Positions 27,873-37,565 of a DNA stretch of 64,000 bases are shown piece by piece. Made by a program: the position numbers and the translations under genes. The stretch spans positions 3,404,201 to 3,468,200 of the forward strand of contig KE356560.1 of the NCBI GenBank assembly GCA_000415965.1, read 5' to 3'. Source of the DNA: Haloquadratum walsbyi J07HQW1 (GTDB lineage: Archaea; Halobacteriota; Halobacteria; Halobacteriales; Haloferacaceae). The number at the start of each line of letters is the position of its first letter. The stretch's first letter is position 1. The notes beneath the pieces are model-generated. The model saw only the letters and a program-made list of their open reading frames with translations. It searched no databases and was not told the DNA's origin.

Positions 27873-29156
27873 ATGGGAACTCAAGAGCAGGAAGCGTATC
27901 CGATTGATATTACGAGTGTCCGTGGGGACTTTCCGATCCTTGATCGAACGGTCGGGGGAGACATCGAGACACCGGGACCAAGTCCTGACGATACCGATCC
28001 ACTTGTTTATCTTGATAATGCGGCAACAAGTCAAACACCAACGGAGGTTGTCGAGGCACTCACAGAGTATTATTATCAGTACAACTCGAACGTTCACCGA
28101 GGAATTCATCACCTAAGTCAAGAGGCGTCGGTCGCATACGAGGTCGCACATGATCGCGTTGCTGAGTTTATTGGCGCTGATGGAAGAAAAGAGATTATCT
28201 TTACAAAAAATACCACAGAGTCGATGAATCTTGTCGCCTACGCGTGGGGGCTGTCAGAGCTAGAACCCGGAGATACTGTTGTGCTCTCCGAGATGGAACA
28301 TCATGCCTCACTCGTTACCTGGCAGCAAATTGCAAAGCGAACCGGGGCGAATGTCGAGTATATTCGGGTTGATGAAGATGGCTACCTTGACATGGAACAC
28401 GCACGTGAGTTGATAGATGACTCGACAGCAATGGTATCTGTCGTTCATATCTCAAATACGCTGGGGACGGTCACACCAGTCGAAGAGTTAGCGGAACTCA
28501 CACATGACCATGGTGGATATATCTTTGTTGATGGTGCACAATCGGCGCCAACGCGACCGGTTGATGTCGATGCGATGGACACAGATTTCTTCGCGTTCTC
28601 CGGACACAAGATGCTTGGACCAACCGGAATTGGCGTTCTCTATGGCAAACAAGAGATCCTCGAGTCAATGGAACCATATCTCTATGGCGGGGAGATGATT
28701 AGACGAGTTACATACGAGGACTCGACATGGGAGGATCTGCCTTGGAAGTTTGAGGCTGGGACACCTGTTATCGCACAGGCGATTGGGCTCCACGCTGCAA
28801 TTGATTATCTTGAGGATATTGGGATGGAGACCGTGCAAGCACACGAAGAGTTGCTTGCTGAATATGCGTACAATCAGTTGTCTGCATTCGATGATGTCGA
28901 GACGTACGGTCCACCAGGCGGTGACCGTGGCGGACTTGTTGCATTTAATCTTGAAGGCGTGCATGCACATGACCTTTCGAGTATCCTTAATGAGTACGGA
29001 GTCGCGATCAGAGCCGGTGATCACTGCACGCAACCACTCCATGACAAAATTGGCGTGCCAGCTTCGACCCGAGCGTCATTCTATATATATAATACACGCG
29101 AGGAGATTGACGAACTCGTTACTGCAGTTGATGCTGCACGAGAGCTGTTTGCCTGA
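27873..29156 (+). CDS. sufS: Cysteine desulfurase, SufS type
   Basis: PLP enzyme that takes sulfur from cysteine for Fe-S cluster assembly. 427 aa with VYLDNAATSQTP, the HHASLV contact, the PLP lysine in FSGHKMLGPTGIG, and the catalytic Cys in IRAGDHCTQPLHD. The group II pattern indicates SufS rather than IscS/NifS. The scaffold gene follows 146 bases later. Confidence 0.95.
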   Translation: MGTQEQEAYPIDITSVRGDFPILDRTVGGDIETPGPSPDDTDPLVYLDNAATSQTPTEVVEALTEYYYQYNSNVHRGIHHLSQEASVAYEVAHDRVAEFIGADGRKEIIFTKNTTESMNLVAYAWGLSELEPGDTVVLSEMEHHASLVTWQQIAKRTGANVEYIRVDEDGYLDMEHARELIDDSTAMVSVVHISNTLGTVTPVEELAELTHDHGGYIFVDGAQSAPTRPVDVDAMDTDFFAFSGHKMLGPTGIGVLYGKQEILESMEPYLYGGEMIRRVTYEDSTWEDLPWKFEAGTPVIAQAIGLHAAIDYLEDIGMETVQAHEELLAEYAYNQLSAFDDVETYGPPGGDRGGLVAFNLEGVHAHDLSSILNEYGVAIRAGDHCTQPLHDKIGVPASTRASFYIYNTREEIDELVTAVDAARELFA

Positions 29157-29301
29157 TCAACAATTGCGTATGAATCCGAGATACACAGACGTCTCAGGCA
29201 CTGGTAGTTGACGACGGGTTTTGAGGAATTGTTCTGCTCGCAGAGCAAAATCATTGACCGGCGGAACGTTTTTGCGGTACACAACCGTATATTCGACAAC
29301 A

Positions 29302-29718
29302 ATGGGACTAGGATCAGATATGTATCGCCAGCAGATTCTCGATCATTACAAGAACCCTCGAAACAAGGGTGAGATGTCTGATCCGGACTTCTCACATACC
29401 GGCGAGAATCCTTCTTGTGGCGATACCATCACTGTAGACGTGCAATTAAAAGATGATAACGAGACAATCGATTATGTGAGCTTTACTGGAGATGGATGTG
29501 CGATTAGTCAAGCATCAGCGTCGATGCTTTCGGAACATCTACAGGGAATGACACTCGAAGAGCTTGAGACGCTTGACACTGACGACGTGACAGAAATGCT
29601 TGGCGTTGATATCTCACCGATGCGAATCAAGTGTGCGGTTCTTGCACGACAGGTTGCACAGGATGGAGCAGCTATATATGATGGTGAGATAACCCTCGAA
29701 GCAACAACAGTTGAATAA
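29302..29718 (+). CDS. sufU: Fe-S scaffold/sulfur-relay protein, SufU/IscU-like
   Basis: 138 aa from ATG 29302 (MGLGSDMYRQQILDHYKNPR). The longer upstream frame is not conserved. The three cluster-ligand Cys lie in NPSCGDT, GDGCAIS and RIKCAVLA. The insert between the second and third Cys is the longer SufU-like type. It works with the adjacent SufS. Confidence 0.92.
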   Translation: MGLGSDMYRQQILDHYKNPRNKGEMSDPDFSHTGENPSCGDTITVDVQLKDDNETIDYVSFTGDGCAISQASASMLSEHLQGMTLEELETLDTDDVTEMLGVDISPMRIKCAVLARQVAQDGAAIYDGEITLEATTVE

Positions 29719-30026
29719 GAACTCATCCGTCTGAACTCAAGCTGTCTGTGTTTTATTCTGCATTTTCTGATAAAATCTTAGACGGATCAGATTTTGAGTT
29801 CGCGTCTCAATCGGCATTGAACGAATTGATTATCTGTTTTCGAGCGTCTCTCAGTAAAACTCTCCATAAGAGATCAATGATTCGTGATCAGCTAAAAGCT
29901 CCTATGTGTTGTTCTTCATCACCGTCTTAGGATGATAATTGAACAAGCTCGAATATTTTCTCTGATTATCTGTAACAAAGTCCGAAGACGGTCGAGTTGA
30001 ATTGTCCCCTTGTTCTGCAGTAGCCG
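29719..30026. other. Intergenic, nothing recognised
   Basis: 308 bases between convergent sufU and radA. It presumably holds terminators. No ORF or repeat was seen. Confidence 0.5.
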
Positions 30027-31058
30027 CTATTCAGGCTTTAATCCAGCATCTTTAACACGCATCACGGCTTCACCATCGGCGAGATTTGGTGCATCAACAA
30101 GCCTCACGATTCGCTTATCATTCTTTGATTTTCGAAGATACATCCGGAATGTCGACGTATGTCCGAGGATATTTCCACCGATTGGCTGTGTTGGATCACC
30201 GAAATATGAATCGGGATTCGAAGCAACCTGATTGGTAACCAAGACAGCAGTATTATACAGGTCGCCGATTCGCATCAAATCATGAAGATGTTTATTTAAT
30301 TTTTGCTGGCGTTCAGCAAGTGACCCACGACCCACATATTCTGCACGGAAATGTGCTGTGAGTGAGTCGACACAAAGAAGTCGAATGGGGAAATCACTAT
30401 CCTCATTATCACGAGCGAGGTCTTTCGCCTTTTCAGCGAGGAGTATCTGATGATTTGAATTGAACGCTTTTGCGACGTGTATATGATCCAGAAAACTATC
30501 TAAAAGCGCTTCCATCGCTTCATCATCACCCGGAGTCCCTTCTATTTCACGACGTTCGAGCAAATCAGCGATAATCTCATCATCAAGCCCACGGAGCATA
30601 TCATCAATACGTTCCGGCCGAAATGTATCCTCAGAGTCAACAAAGATTGCTGCCCCGCCAAGACCACCATGTTCAGGCGGTAACTGCACGTTGACTGCCA
30701 TTTGATGTGTAACCTGTGACTTTCCAGCACCGAATTCGCCGTATACCTCAGTAATCGATTGTGTTTCGATTCCACCGCCAAGTAACTCATCCACTTCAGG
30801 TATTTTCCATGAGAGCTTTCCAATCTGCTCACGACGTTGTAGAACGGCTGCCCCTGTCTCGAATCCACCAATATCCGCAGCATCTCGGGCAGCGTTGATG
30901 ATATCAGAGGCGGTCGATTCACCAACATCTGCGGTGTTTGACATTTCGGATGGACTAGCGACTGCAATTGCTTGATAACTCTCGAATCCAGCATCAATGA
31001 GTTTATCTGAAGTCGCAGGTCCAACTCCTGGAAGATCTTCGAGTTCGTCCTCTGGCAT
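30027..31058 (-). CDS. radA: DNA repair and recombination protein RadA
   Basis: Archaeal RecA/Rad51 recombinase. 343 aa from [20 protein letters not shown], which already contains the helix-hairpin-helix DNA-binding domain. The ATPase core has Walker [14 protein letters not shown], the [12 protein letters not shown] segment, Walker [20 protein letters not shown], and the L2/C-terminal [20 protein letters not shown]. The ten extra codons upstream overlap the promoter and are rejected as coding. Confidence 0.97.
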   Translation of the reverse strand: MPEDELEDLPGVGPATSDKLIDAGFESYQAIAVASPSEMSNTADVGESTASDIINAARDAADIGGFETGAAVLQRREQIGKLSWKIPEVDELLGGGIETQSITEVYGEFGAGKSQVTHQMAVNVQLPPEHGGLGGAAIFVDSEDTFRPERIDDMLRGLDDEIIADLLERREIEGTPGDDEAMEALLDSFLDHIHVAKAFNSNHQILLAEKAKDLARDNEDSDFPIRLLCVDSLTAHFRAEYVGRGSLAERQQKLNKHLHDLMRIGDLYNTAVLVTNQVASNPDSYFGDPTQPIGGNILGHTSTFRMYLRKSKNDKRIVRLVDAPNLADGEAVMRVKDAGLKPE

Positions 31059-31083
31059 TGTACAAACATATACACTCCACTGC

Positions 31084-31093
31084 CACATAAAGC
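31084..31093 (-). promoter_or_regulatory. Probable radA TATA box
   Basis: The minus strand reads GGCTTTATGTGG about 28 bases before the radA ATG. The spacing suits a leaderless transcript. Confidence 0.4.
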
Positions 31094-31280
31094 CTCGTTA
31101 ACACCAGGGTGAAAGTAAAATTTGGATAGACGCACCGATGTCAACAGAGTTCCACACCGAGATTCTGATGAAGACATCTGACGCTATCGCACCGACGGAT
31201 CATCAATCACAAATGACCTCGGACTCATCGCTTCTTGCGATAACAATACGGTCTCAGTATAATGTATCAGCATATGAGCG

Positions 31281-31520
31281 TAGTAACATCCTCGCCCGCC
31301 GTGAACGGCGGGGCTTCCACCACAGGTGAAATATCAACAAGATGCGTTCGTGGAGGTCGTTTCCACGTTCGATGTCTATGTCAACTCGCATCTGTTTTTT
31401 CCTACATTTTCTCGTATCTTACAGATTCGTGTCACGGAGGGGGATTCAGAGAGCTGTCACACGTGGTTAGCGTAATCGAGTGACACGATTCACGCCCGTC
31501 GTAACCGGCGGGATTCTCTC
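31281..31520 (-). mobile_element. Fragment bounded by two IS605-type end hairpins
   Basis: 31295-31312 is a perfect 8-bp stem CCCGCCGT-GA-ACGGCGGG flanked by AACATCCTCG and GGCTTCC. It is the minus-strand form of the GGAAGCCCC-hairpin-GAGGATGT right end. A second, weaker copy, CACGCCCGTCGTAACCGGCGGGATTC, lies 200 bases on (31491-31516) in the same orientation. No tnpB sequence is recognisable between them. It looks like nested element ends. Confidence 0.5.
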
Positions 31521-31846
31521 GCTGATTAAAGAGAGTACTGTCAGTATCGATGGTAGTGTCAGAGAATCCGTCTGAATGACAATATTGATACTCAGATTGA
31601 TAGGTAGTATTCTGAGTAGTGTCGGATCGACTGATCTTGCAATCCCAGCTCAGCTCTCTTGAGAAGACACTTTCGAGACCCTGAGTCGCTCTGCTGCTCC
31701 GTTGCTCTGTCAGTCGGCTTTTATATCAGTGACCAATGGCAAATGAATTGCTTCATTCAAACCAAAACAGAGAAACGAATATTCTAAACCCAATCAGTGC
31801 AGTTTCGCATCTGAACAGAAGTTACACTGAACGGTAACAATCACTG
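31521..31846. other. Intergenic, nothing recognised
   Basis: About 325 bases between the hairpin fragment and the pspAB stop, with no supported feature. Confidence 0.5.
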
Positions 31847-32452
31847 TTATTGCCACGGATGACCGCCACGGGTGTCGGGCCACATCGGATACCAGTATGA
31901 CTCATCATCTTCAATCGTCAGTTCACCGGTAAGGACCGACTCAAGTTTGAATTCAAGTTGCTGATCACGGTTATTCCCGGAGCGTGGTGCAAATGGATAA
32001 TACGCGCCACGGCGGAATGAGTAGATCCAGTATGCACGCTCATCGGAATCTTCGAATCCAAAAACAGCCGCGAGGAGTCGTGATCCATATCCACGCTCAA
32101 TGAACTCATCAGCTGCAAAGTGGATACTCGTAACAAGGTCCTCCGGGTTATCATCCTGAAGAATGACCCATTCCCATCCGTGACTATCCTCGCGACGATC
32201 GAAGGTTGTCCCTGTTTCTTCACCGCCGGCACGAAGAATAGCCTCGACGTCACTGACAGTATCGGCAAAATCAGTGCTATCCACGCCCGAAAAGCAGAGT
32301 GCGGCTGAGCCGACGGAGTCAAAACCAAGGTCTGCACCCATTGTCATATATGCGGTGCTCATACCAAAGAGATCCTCAGGATCAGCATCGCGGGTTGCAT
32401 CTGCGGCTGCGTTCGTCCCAAAGACAGATCGTATCGTATCAAAAAGACCCAT
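31847..32452 (-). CDS. pspAB: PspA-associated protein PspAB
   Basis: 201 aa starting MGLFDTIRSVFGTNAAADAT, with conserved Trp/Tyr-rich blocks GWEWVILQDDNPEDLV and RAYWIYSFRRGAYYPFAP. I recognise it as the haloarchaeal PspAB that accompanies HtpX and is linked to the PspA envelope-stress system. It lies 30 bases downstream of htpX in the same direction. Its molecular role is unknown. Confidence 0.82.
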   Translation of the reverse strand: MGLFDTIRSVFGTNAAADATRDADPEDLFGMSTAYMTMGADLGFDSVGSAALCFSGVDSTDFADTVSDVEAILRAGGEETGTTFDRREDSHGWEWVILQDDNPEDLVTSIHFAADEFIERGYGSRLLAAVFGFEDSDERAYWIYSFRRGAYYPFAPRSGNNRDQQLEFKLESVLTGELTIEDDESYWYPMWPDTRGGHPWQ

Positions 32453-32481
32453 TGATTATCTATCGTCAACAGTATGCGTCG

Positions 32482-33351
32482 TCATTGTGTTTCGAGTTCA
32501 CGCTCAAGCTCACGAAGGCGTTCAACACGTTGTTCAGTCGAGGGATGAGTGCTGAATAACCGTCCAATAAGGTCGCTTTTCACCGGAACGATAAAGAATG
32601 CGTTCATTTCTGATTGTTCGCGGAGATCTTCACGCGGAACGTTATCCATTCGACCATCAATCTTCAACAATGCTGACGCAAGGGCTGATGGTTGTCCGGA
32701 GATAAGTGCACCACCTCTGTCTGCCGCATACTCACGGTATCGGGAGAGTGCACGAATAAGGAAGTATGAGACAACCCAGACGACAAGGGATGCAACAATG
32801 GCGATCAGCACCTGGCTGCCACCTTCTCGTTCATGCCCACCACCGAACCAAAAGCCCATTCGGACAATCATAAATGCGACTGTCGAAAGGAACGACGCGA
32901 TTGTCATTATCATCACGTCACGGTTTTTGATATGAGCAAGTTCGTGTGCAAGAACGCCTGATAGCTCGTCTTGGTTAAGCGAACGCAGTAGTCCGGTCGT
33001 CACAGCGATTGTTGCACTGTCTTTCGAGCGCCCGGTTGCGAATGCATTGGGGACCCGCGAGTCAGCAACTGCGACATCTGGCTTCGGGAGGTCAGCCTGC
33101 TGGCTGAGTCGGTTGATTGTTGTATGAAGCTCAGGATATTCATCCTCAGAGACTTTCGAAGCTCCCATACTATAAAGTGCGAGCCTATCACTGAAGAAGA
33201 GCTGTGCAAGCACAAACACCCCCATCAGTGGGAGGAATATAAGCGACCGCGACCACCATAACGCGCCAACAAAGACTAGGTAGAGGGCGAACAGAAGGAA
33301 CATTGTTAGAGCCATTCTGCCACGTAGTCCCCAGTCTGTTTTCCAGTCCAT
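32482..33351 (-). CDS. htpX: Membrane zinc metalloprotease HtpX
   Basis: Family M48 integral-membrane protease that degrades damaged membrane proteins. 289 aa from MDWKTDWGLRGRM. Two N-terminal TM helices are followed by the zinc motif LAHELAHIKN (HELAH), two more hydrophobic segments, and a third-ligand region with YREYAADRGGAL. The frame is open 15 codons upstream, but that part is basic and not conserved. Co-directional with pspAB. Confidence 0.93.
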   Translation of the reverse strand: MDWKTDWGLRGRMALTMFLLFALYLVFVGALWWSRSLIFLPLMGVFVLAQLFFSDRLALYSMGASKVSEDEYPELHTTINRLSQQADLPKPDVAVADSRVPNAFATGRSKDSATIAVTTGLLRSLNQDELSGVLAHELAHIKNRDVMIMTIASFLSTVAFMIVRMGFWFGGGHEREGGSQVLIAIVASLVVWVVSYFLIRALSRYREYAADRGGALISGQPSALASALLKIDGRMDNVPREDLREQSEMNAFFIVPVKSDLIGRLFSTHPSTEQRVERLRELERELETQ

Positions 33352-33460
33352 ACCTTCAATACGTGTTGAACGTAATAAACGGTGTCGCAGAGACAATTTC
33401 GGCTCACTCTCTGTCTCGACGTGCTCTCTGAGTGCGTGGATTATTTACATCATAATTGAC

Positions 33461-33505
33461 AGTTAGACGGCAGAAGTCCACGACTTCGTGGGTGTAAGCG
33501 GTATG
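33461..33505 (+). repeat. Orphan reRNA-like end hairpin
   Basis: GCAGAAGTCCACGACTTCGT...GGGTGTAAGCGG contains a 6-bp perfect stem CCACGA-CT-TCGTGG (33478-33491). It resembles right ends of haloarchaeal IS1341-type elements as I recall them. No transposase is nearby. Confidence 0.35.
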
Positions 33506-33619
33506 CACGGACAATTATTCAAATATTACTCCCGAGTCGTTAATCCAGTGTTCACGCTGCTAATGTAGATGCTGTGCGGACTGATAATGATTAACCGCGT
33601 CGATAGCGTATCTACATCA

Positions 33620-34762
33620 ATGAGTTCTGGAGAATTCTGCCCACAGTGTGGTGATGTTATGTCCGAACGACCAGCATCACGTCCAGGCACTCCACGTGAG
33701 CGTGATGCTGTTCTTTGTAATGATTGCTATTTTGCAGACTTTGAGTTAGTAGACGCACCTGAGCGTCTCGAAGTAGAGGTATGTGCAAGATGCGGTGCAA
33801 TCAAAGAGGGGAATCAGTGGGTCGACGTTGATGCAGAGGATTATGCCGAGGTTGCGATTGATCGAGTGACAGAATCACTCGGCGTTCATCTCTCTGCTGA
33901 AGATGTCCAATGGGGTGTCGAGCCCGAGCAAGTTGATGAAAATACAATCCGAATGCATTGTACATTCAGTGGGATTGTTCGCGGGACACATCAACAAGAG
34001 CGTGTGACAGTTCCTGTGCTTATTTCTCGACAAACATGTCAGAGATGTGGTCGGATTGCTGGTGGATACTATGCGAGCATTGTCCAAATACGTGCACGTG
34101 GTCGGACACCAACAGCGACAGAACAACAGCGCGGGGTTGAAATCGCTGAGTCATACATCCGGGATCGTGAAGCAACTGGCGATCGAGATGCGTTCATTTC
34201 AGAAGTAACAACAACAGACGATGGAACAAATATTAAGATATCAACGAATCAGTTAGGCAGTGGTGTTGCAGCACAGATTGTTCGTGAGCTTGGGGGAAGT
34301 GTCTCAGAGTATCCAACACTCGTGACTGAAGACGGAGATGGAAACGAGGTGTATCGAGTAACCTATGCAGTCCGGCTGCCAGAATTTACTCCCGGAGACG
34401 TGATTGACCCTGCTGATGGGGAGGGTCCGGTCGCTGTTCGAAGCGTTCAAGGAAATCTGAAGGGTGTTCGAGTAACGACCGGAGATGCATACGAAGCATC
34501 ATTTGAGGAAGGTATCGCACCGGATGCGGAGCACATCGGCACGGTTGATGATGCGACCGAAACAACAGTGGTTGCATTTGAGGACACATATGCAATGCAG
34601 GTGCTTGACCCAGAAACATATGAATCCAAAACGGTTGCACGACCGTCATACGTTGACGCTGATGCAGCAACCGTTCCAGTTATTAAGCGTTATGAGGGGT
34701 TGTATGTGCTTCCGACATCAATTATGAGAACTAACAAGAATAACTCAGCAAATCTTCAGTAA
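33620..34762 (+). CDS. nmd3: NMD3-like ribosome-associated protein
   Basis: 380 aa from ATG 33620. The N-terminus has zinc-binding Cys pairs CPQCG, CNDC and CARCG. A central CQRCGRIAGGYY domain matches archaeal NMD3, and a beta-rich C-terminal half with EVYRVTYAVRLPEF follows. Eukaryotic NMD3 exports 60S subunits. The archaeal role, probably in large-subunit maturation or quality control, is inferred. Confidence 0.88.
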   Translation: MSSGEFCPQCGDVMSERPASRPGTPRERDAVLCNDCYFADFELVDAPERLEVEVCARCGAIKEGNQWVDVDAEDYAEVAIDRVTESLGVHLSAEDVQWGVEPEQVDENTIRMHCTFSGIVRGTHQQERVTVPVLISRQTCQRCGRIAGGYYASIVQIRARGRTPTATEQQRGVEIAESYIRDREATGDRDAFISEVTTTDDGTNIKISTNQLGSGVAAQIVRELGGSVSEYPTLVTEDGDGNEVYRVTYAVRLPEFTPGDVIDPADGEGPVAVRSVQGNLKGVRVTTGDAYEASFEEGIAPDAEHIGTVDDATETTVVAFEDTYAMQVLDPETYESKTVARPSYVDADAATVPVIKRYEGLYVLPTSIMRTNKNNSANLQ

Positions 34763-34783
34763 TCAGTTCACGAGTATCCACAA

Positions 34784-35220
34784 TTGACATTCTTCTTGGG
34801 GTAAACGCAGAGGAATCATACGCGTGAGCAGTGGAGATTGCAGGGTTGCCGCTTCGCCGAACCTCACTACGGGAAGAATCCGAACAGGGTTCACCGAGTC
34901 TGACGGTACGGGAACGGAAACGGAAACGGAAACGGGAGTGTCACGTCTCAGCCCCCAGGACCCCTACTGCCGTTTTGATCCTCGTGACTGTTTGTGCTCG
35001 ACGAGCGTTGGGCCTCGACAGACTTGGAGTTACTTTGCGTCTGCTTCCAACAGTCAACCCTGCCGACCGATTCCATGAGAATCGGGTGGTCATCGAGTGG
35101 GTTCGATTATCGCTTGCTGAGGGCGGTCAAGCCGCCATCGGAATCGGAATCAGAATCAGAGGATGAGGGAGAGCCACTTTGTGCTGACCTCTTTCCTGTT
35201 TCTGCATTGGATTGTGACTA
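34784..35220 (-). mobile_element. Remnant element B, minus orientation, diverged
   Basis: Opens with TTGACATTCTTCTTGGGG...GAGGAATCAT, a diverged form of the end in A and C. It shares GACTTGGAGTTACTTTGC near 35020. It contains hexamer runs at 34912-34939 (GGAAAC units) and 35140-35160 (GGAATC units). Homology fades after about 35060, so the far end is a guess. Confidence 0.45.
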
Positions 35221-35926
35221 AGTTACCTATTGGATAGAAATTTCAGGTTGGTGCTCAAATATCGATTTCGCAGACGCTGTCGGATTCATCCCACCATCTC
35301 AGGATGCGGAGATTCTCCCTGGACTTTATGACTCACCTATGCTCACACTCACGAGTTACTCACTGAAACTCTCGAACACAAAATTATATATTTTAATACC
35401 TATGAGCTGTAAGCCTTCGAGCTGACATCGGAAGTGCTCATACTCAACCAGCGTGATGCTGTTGTGGGAGATTAATATGCTCTCTGATAGGGATTCCACG
35501 CCGCTGAAGAGTCGTAATGAATGTATCTTGTGACTGACCTGCATGTGAAGCTGCTTGTGATAGAGTTAATGTTCCGCTTTGATACAGGGTCAATGCCGTT
35601 ATCAGCCTATGAGTGTACATTGCAATTCAATTAAATTCATAAGTTGAACTATCTTAACTATTTCGTGAGAAAGGGTATCATTGACTGATTAAAGCGAGTC
35701 AAAGTCAAACAAACAAATGCAATAATTTCGATTTATATTGCATGTGTGGTTATTGAGTTGCCCATACAAGAACAATATAACACGATCCGACCCAATGTCA
35801 ACTGTCATATAGCAAGCCCAAAAATATTCGTGATTATCTGTCAGAGGACATTGTATAATGATGATTCGTTAATAGCTTTTATATGAGTCATACTCAAACC
35901 CGTTGCAAACGAGACTGATACATAAT
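35221..35926. other. Intergenic, nothing firm
   Basis: 700 AT-rich bases. A 62-codon minus-strand frame (35356-35544) has no recognisable motif. No repeat was matched. Confidence 0.45.
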
Positions 35927-36013
35927 ATGGATAGACAGCAAATACTCGCATTGTTACTGGTTATCTTAATGATTGGATCCTCGGTCGCATACGGGGCAGC
36001 GCTGGTGCTATAA
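35927..36013 (+). CDS. 28-aa single-span membrane peptide
   Basis: ATG at 35927 to TAA at 36011-36013. It has a short polar start MDRQQ, then a continuous hydrophobic helix (ILALLLVILMIGSSVAYGAA) and VL. Composition and the sharp polar-hydrophobic layout suggest a real small membrane protein or a lone signal-type helix. It is too short for family assignment. Confidence 0.45.
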   Translation: MDRQQILALLLVILMIGSSVAYGAALVL

Positions 36014-36224
36014 ATAGAACCACCGAGAGTAACACGCTTCGGAGTACGAGGAATTCAGCAGTTTCAAGCCGGAGCCCCCGACCTCAAGAAGCGAGGACCT
36101 CTAACTGGTCGGAAGCGCGAAGCGAGTAGACCGGGAAGGAAACCGACACCCTCCGGCACAGACGACGGGAGTGTAGCCAGCTGACTCCCGAGCTAGTAAC
36201 TACCGATGGCTTCAAACCTGAACT

Positions 36225-37481
36225 ATGGAGGTCCGACGTACTGCGCCGGTCAAGCTCGTCGTTCCTGACGAGTGTTACGACGACCTCCACGAAACCCCCG
36301 AGCAATTCCTTTACCGCGCGAACGAGACCAGTGACTACTGCTGGTGTTGGGACAACACCGACTATGAGGATTGTATCACCTCGAATACGAAACCCACGCT
36401 GTACGACCGTCTCCGCGAGGAAACTCACGGCAAACCTCGTCCAAGAAGCCATCCAGCGTGCCGTCCAGGCCGTCGATAGGGTCTAGACCGCTGGAAAATG
36501 GAGAAACGGACGAACAGACCAAAGTTCAACTCGTGGAGTATGGTCTCCGACAAGCGTAGTGTGACGTTTTCCCGGACCAAGACCTCGCTTTCGACGGTGA
36601 ACGGATGTGTCGAGTGTGAGTGTGAACTGCCAGCAGACAATCCAACACCATACGAGGAGTACGTCCTTTCGGACGACTCCGAGTTTCGGACGAGTACACT
36701 CCAATACGACCAAGCGATCGACGAGTTCTATTTCCACGTCAAAACGCGGAAGGTAGAGACAGACGGTGAGACTATTGAAATCGAGGATTCGGACGATACC
36801 GAGCACAGTACAGTCCTCGGGATCGACCTCGGTGTGACCAGTCTCGCTATCGCCAGCACGGGCACGCTCTGGAGTGGTGACGAGTACGACCACTGGATAC
36901 AGGCGTTCGAGAAGCGCCGAGCAGGGATAGGGATGCAACAGCGCGGGACACAAACGGCTCACAATGCCTTGCTTCGGCTTGGAAAGCGTGAGTGAGTATG
37001 TTGGAAACAGTCCATCCACACAGTCGCCAACGAGATTGTTGGGGAAGCGGTTGACCACAACTGCGACATAATCGTGTTCGAGGAGTTGAGTGATATTCGG
37101 GAGCGACTGCCACACGCAGACTGGCATCAGATCTGGGCATTCGGCCGTCTCGTCGAGTACGTTGAGTACAAAGCACCAGAACGCGGTGTGGCGGCTGAAC
37201 AGGTCGAACCCGACCACACGAGCCAGCGGTGTTCACACACCGATTGTGGGTTTACTCACGAAGACAACCGCGACGGCGAGCGGTTCCGATGTCTGAAGTG
37301 TGAGTACGAAATCACCGCAGACTACAACGGCGCGAAAACCGTCGGACGACGGTATATGCGGAAGCGACAGCACAGACTGCGTTCCTCGCCCACGTCGGGG
37401 GGCGTAGACGCACCAATAGACGTGCGTGTAAATGGTGGGATGCTGAATGGCGACGGCTATCAGCCAACCGCCGACGGTTGA
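36225..37481 (+). pseudogene. tnpB: Decayed IS1341-type TnpB (tnpB2), RuvC residues intact
   Basis: TnpB type beginning MEVRRTAPVKLVVPDE. The sequence follows one TnpB from end to end: RuvC-I VLGIDLGVTSLA near 36820, RuvC-II IIVFEELSDIRERLP near 37070, and the zinc ribbon CSHTDCGFT...CLKCEYEITADYNGAK near 37230-37335, so Asp/Glu/Asp are all present. It is broken by a double frameshift around 36420-36485, where the correct peptide TANLVQEAIQRAVQAVDRV is in another frame, and by a TGA at 36993-36995. It is much less decayed than tnpB1. No tnpA is present. Confidence 0.9.
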
Positions 37482-37494
37482 TCGCTGAGAGTCC

Positions 37495-37565
37495 ACATCA
37501 AAGCCCCATCCCTCACCGAGCGAACCGCGTATGCGGTGAGCGAAGTAGGGTAGGGTCGTTTACTC
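37495..37565 (+). ncRNA. reRNA (omega RNA)-like 3' scaffold of tnpB2
   Basis: Just after the tnpB2 stop. The outer arms are CCCCATCCCT and AGTAGGGTAGGG. Inside is a perfect stem CTCACCG (37512-37518)/CGGTGAG (37534-37540). It ends GGGTCGTTTAC. The layout matches the orphan end at 55.5 kb (...GGGTGGGGTAGTTCAC). Sense-overlapping RNAs at tnpB 3' ends are known in haloarchaea. Expression here is unproven. Confidence 0.5.
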
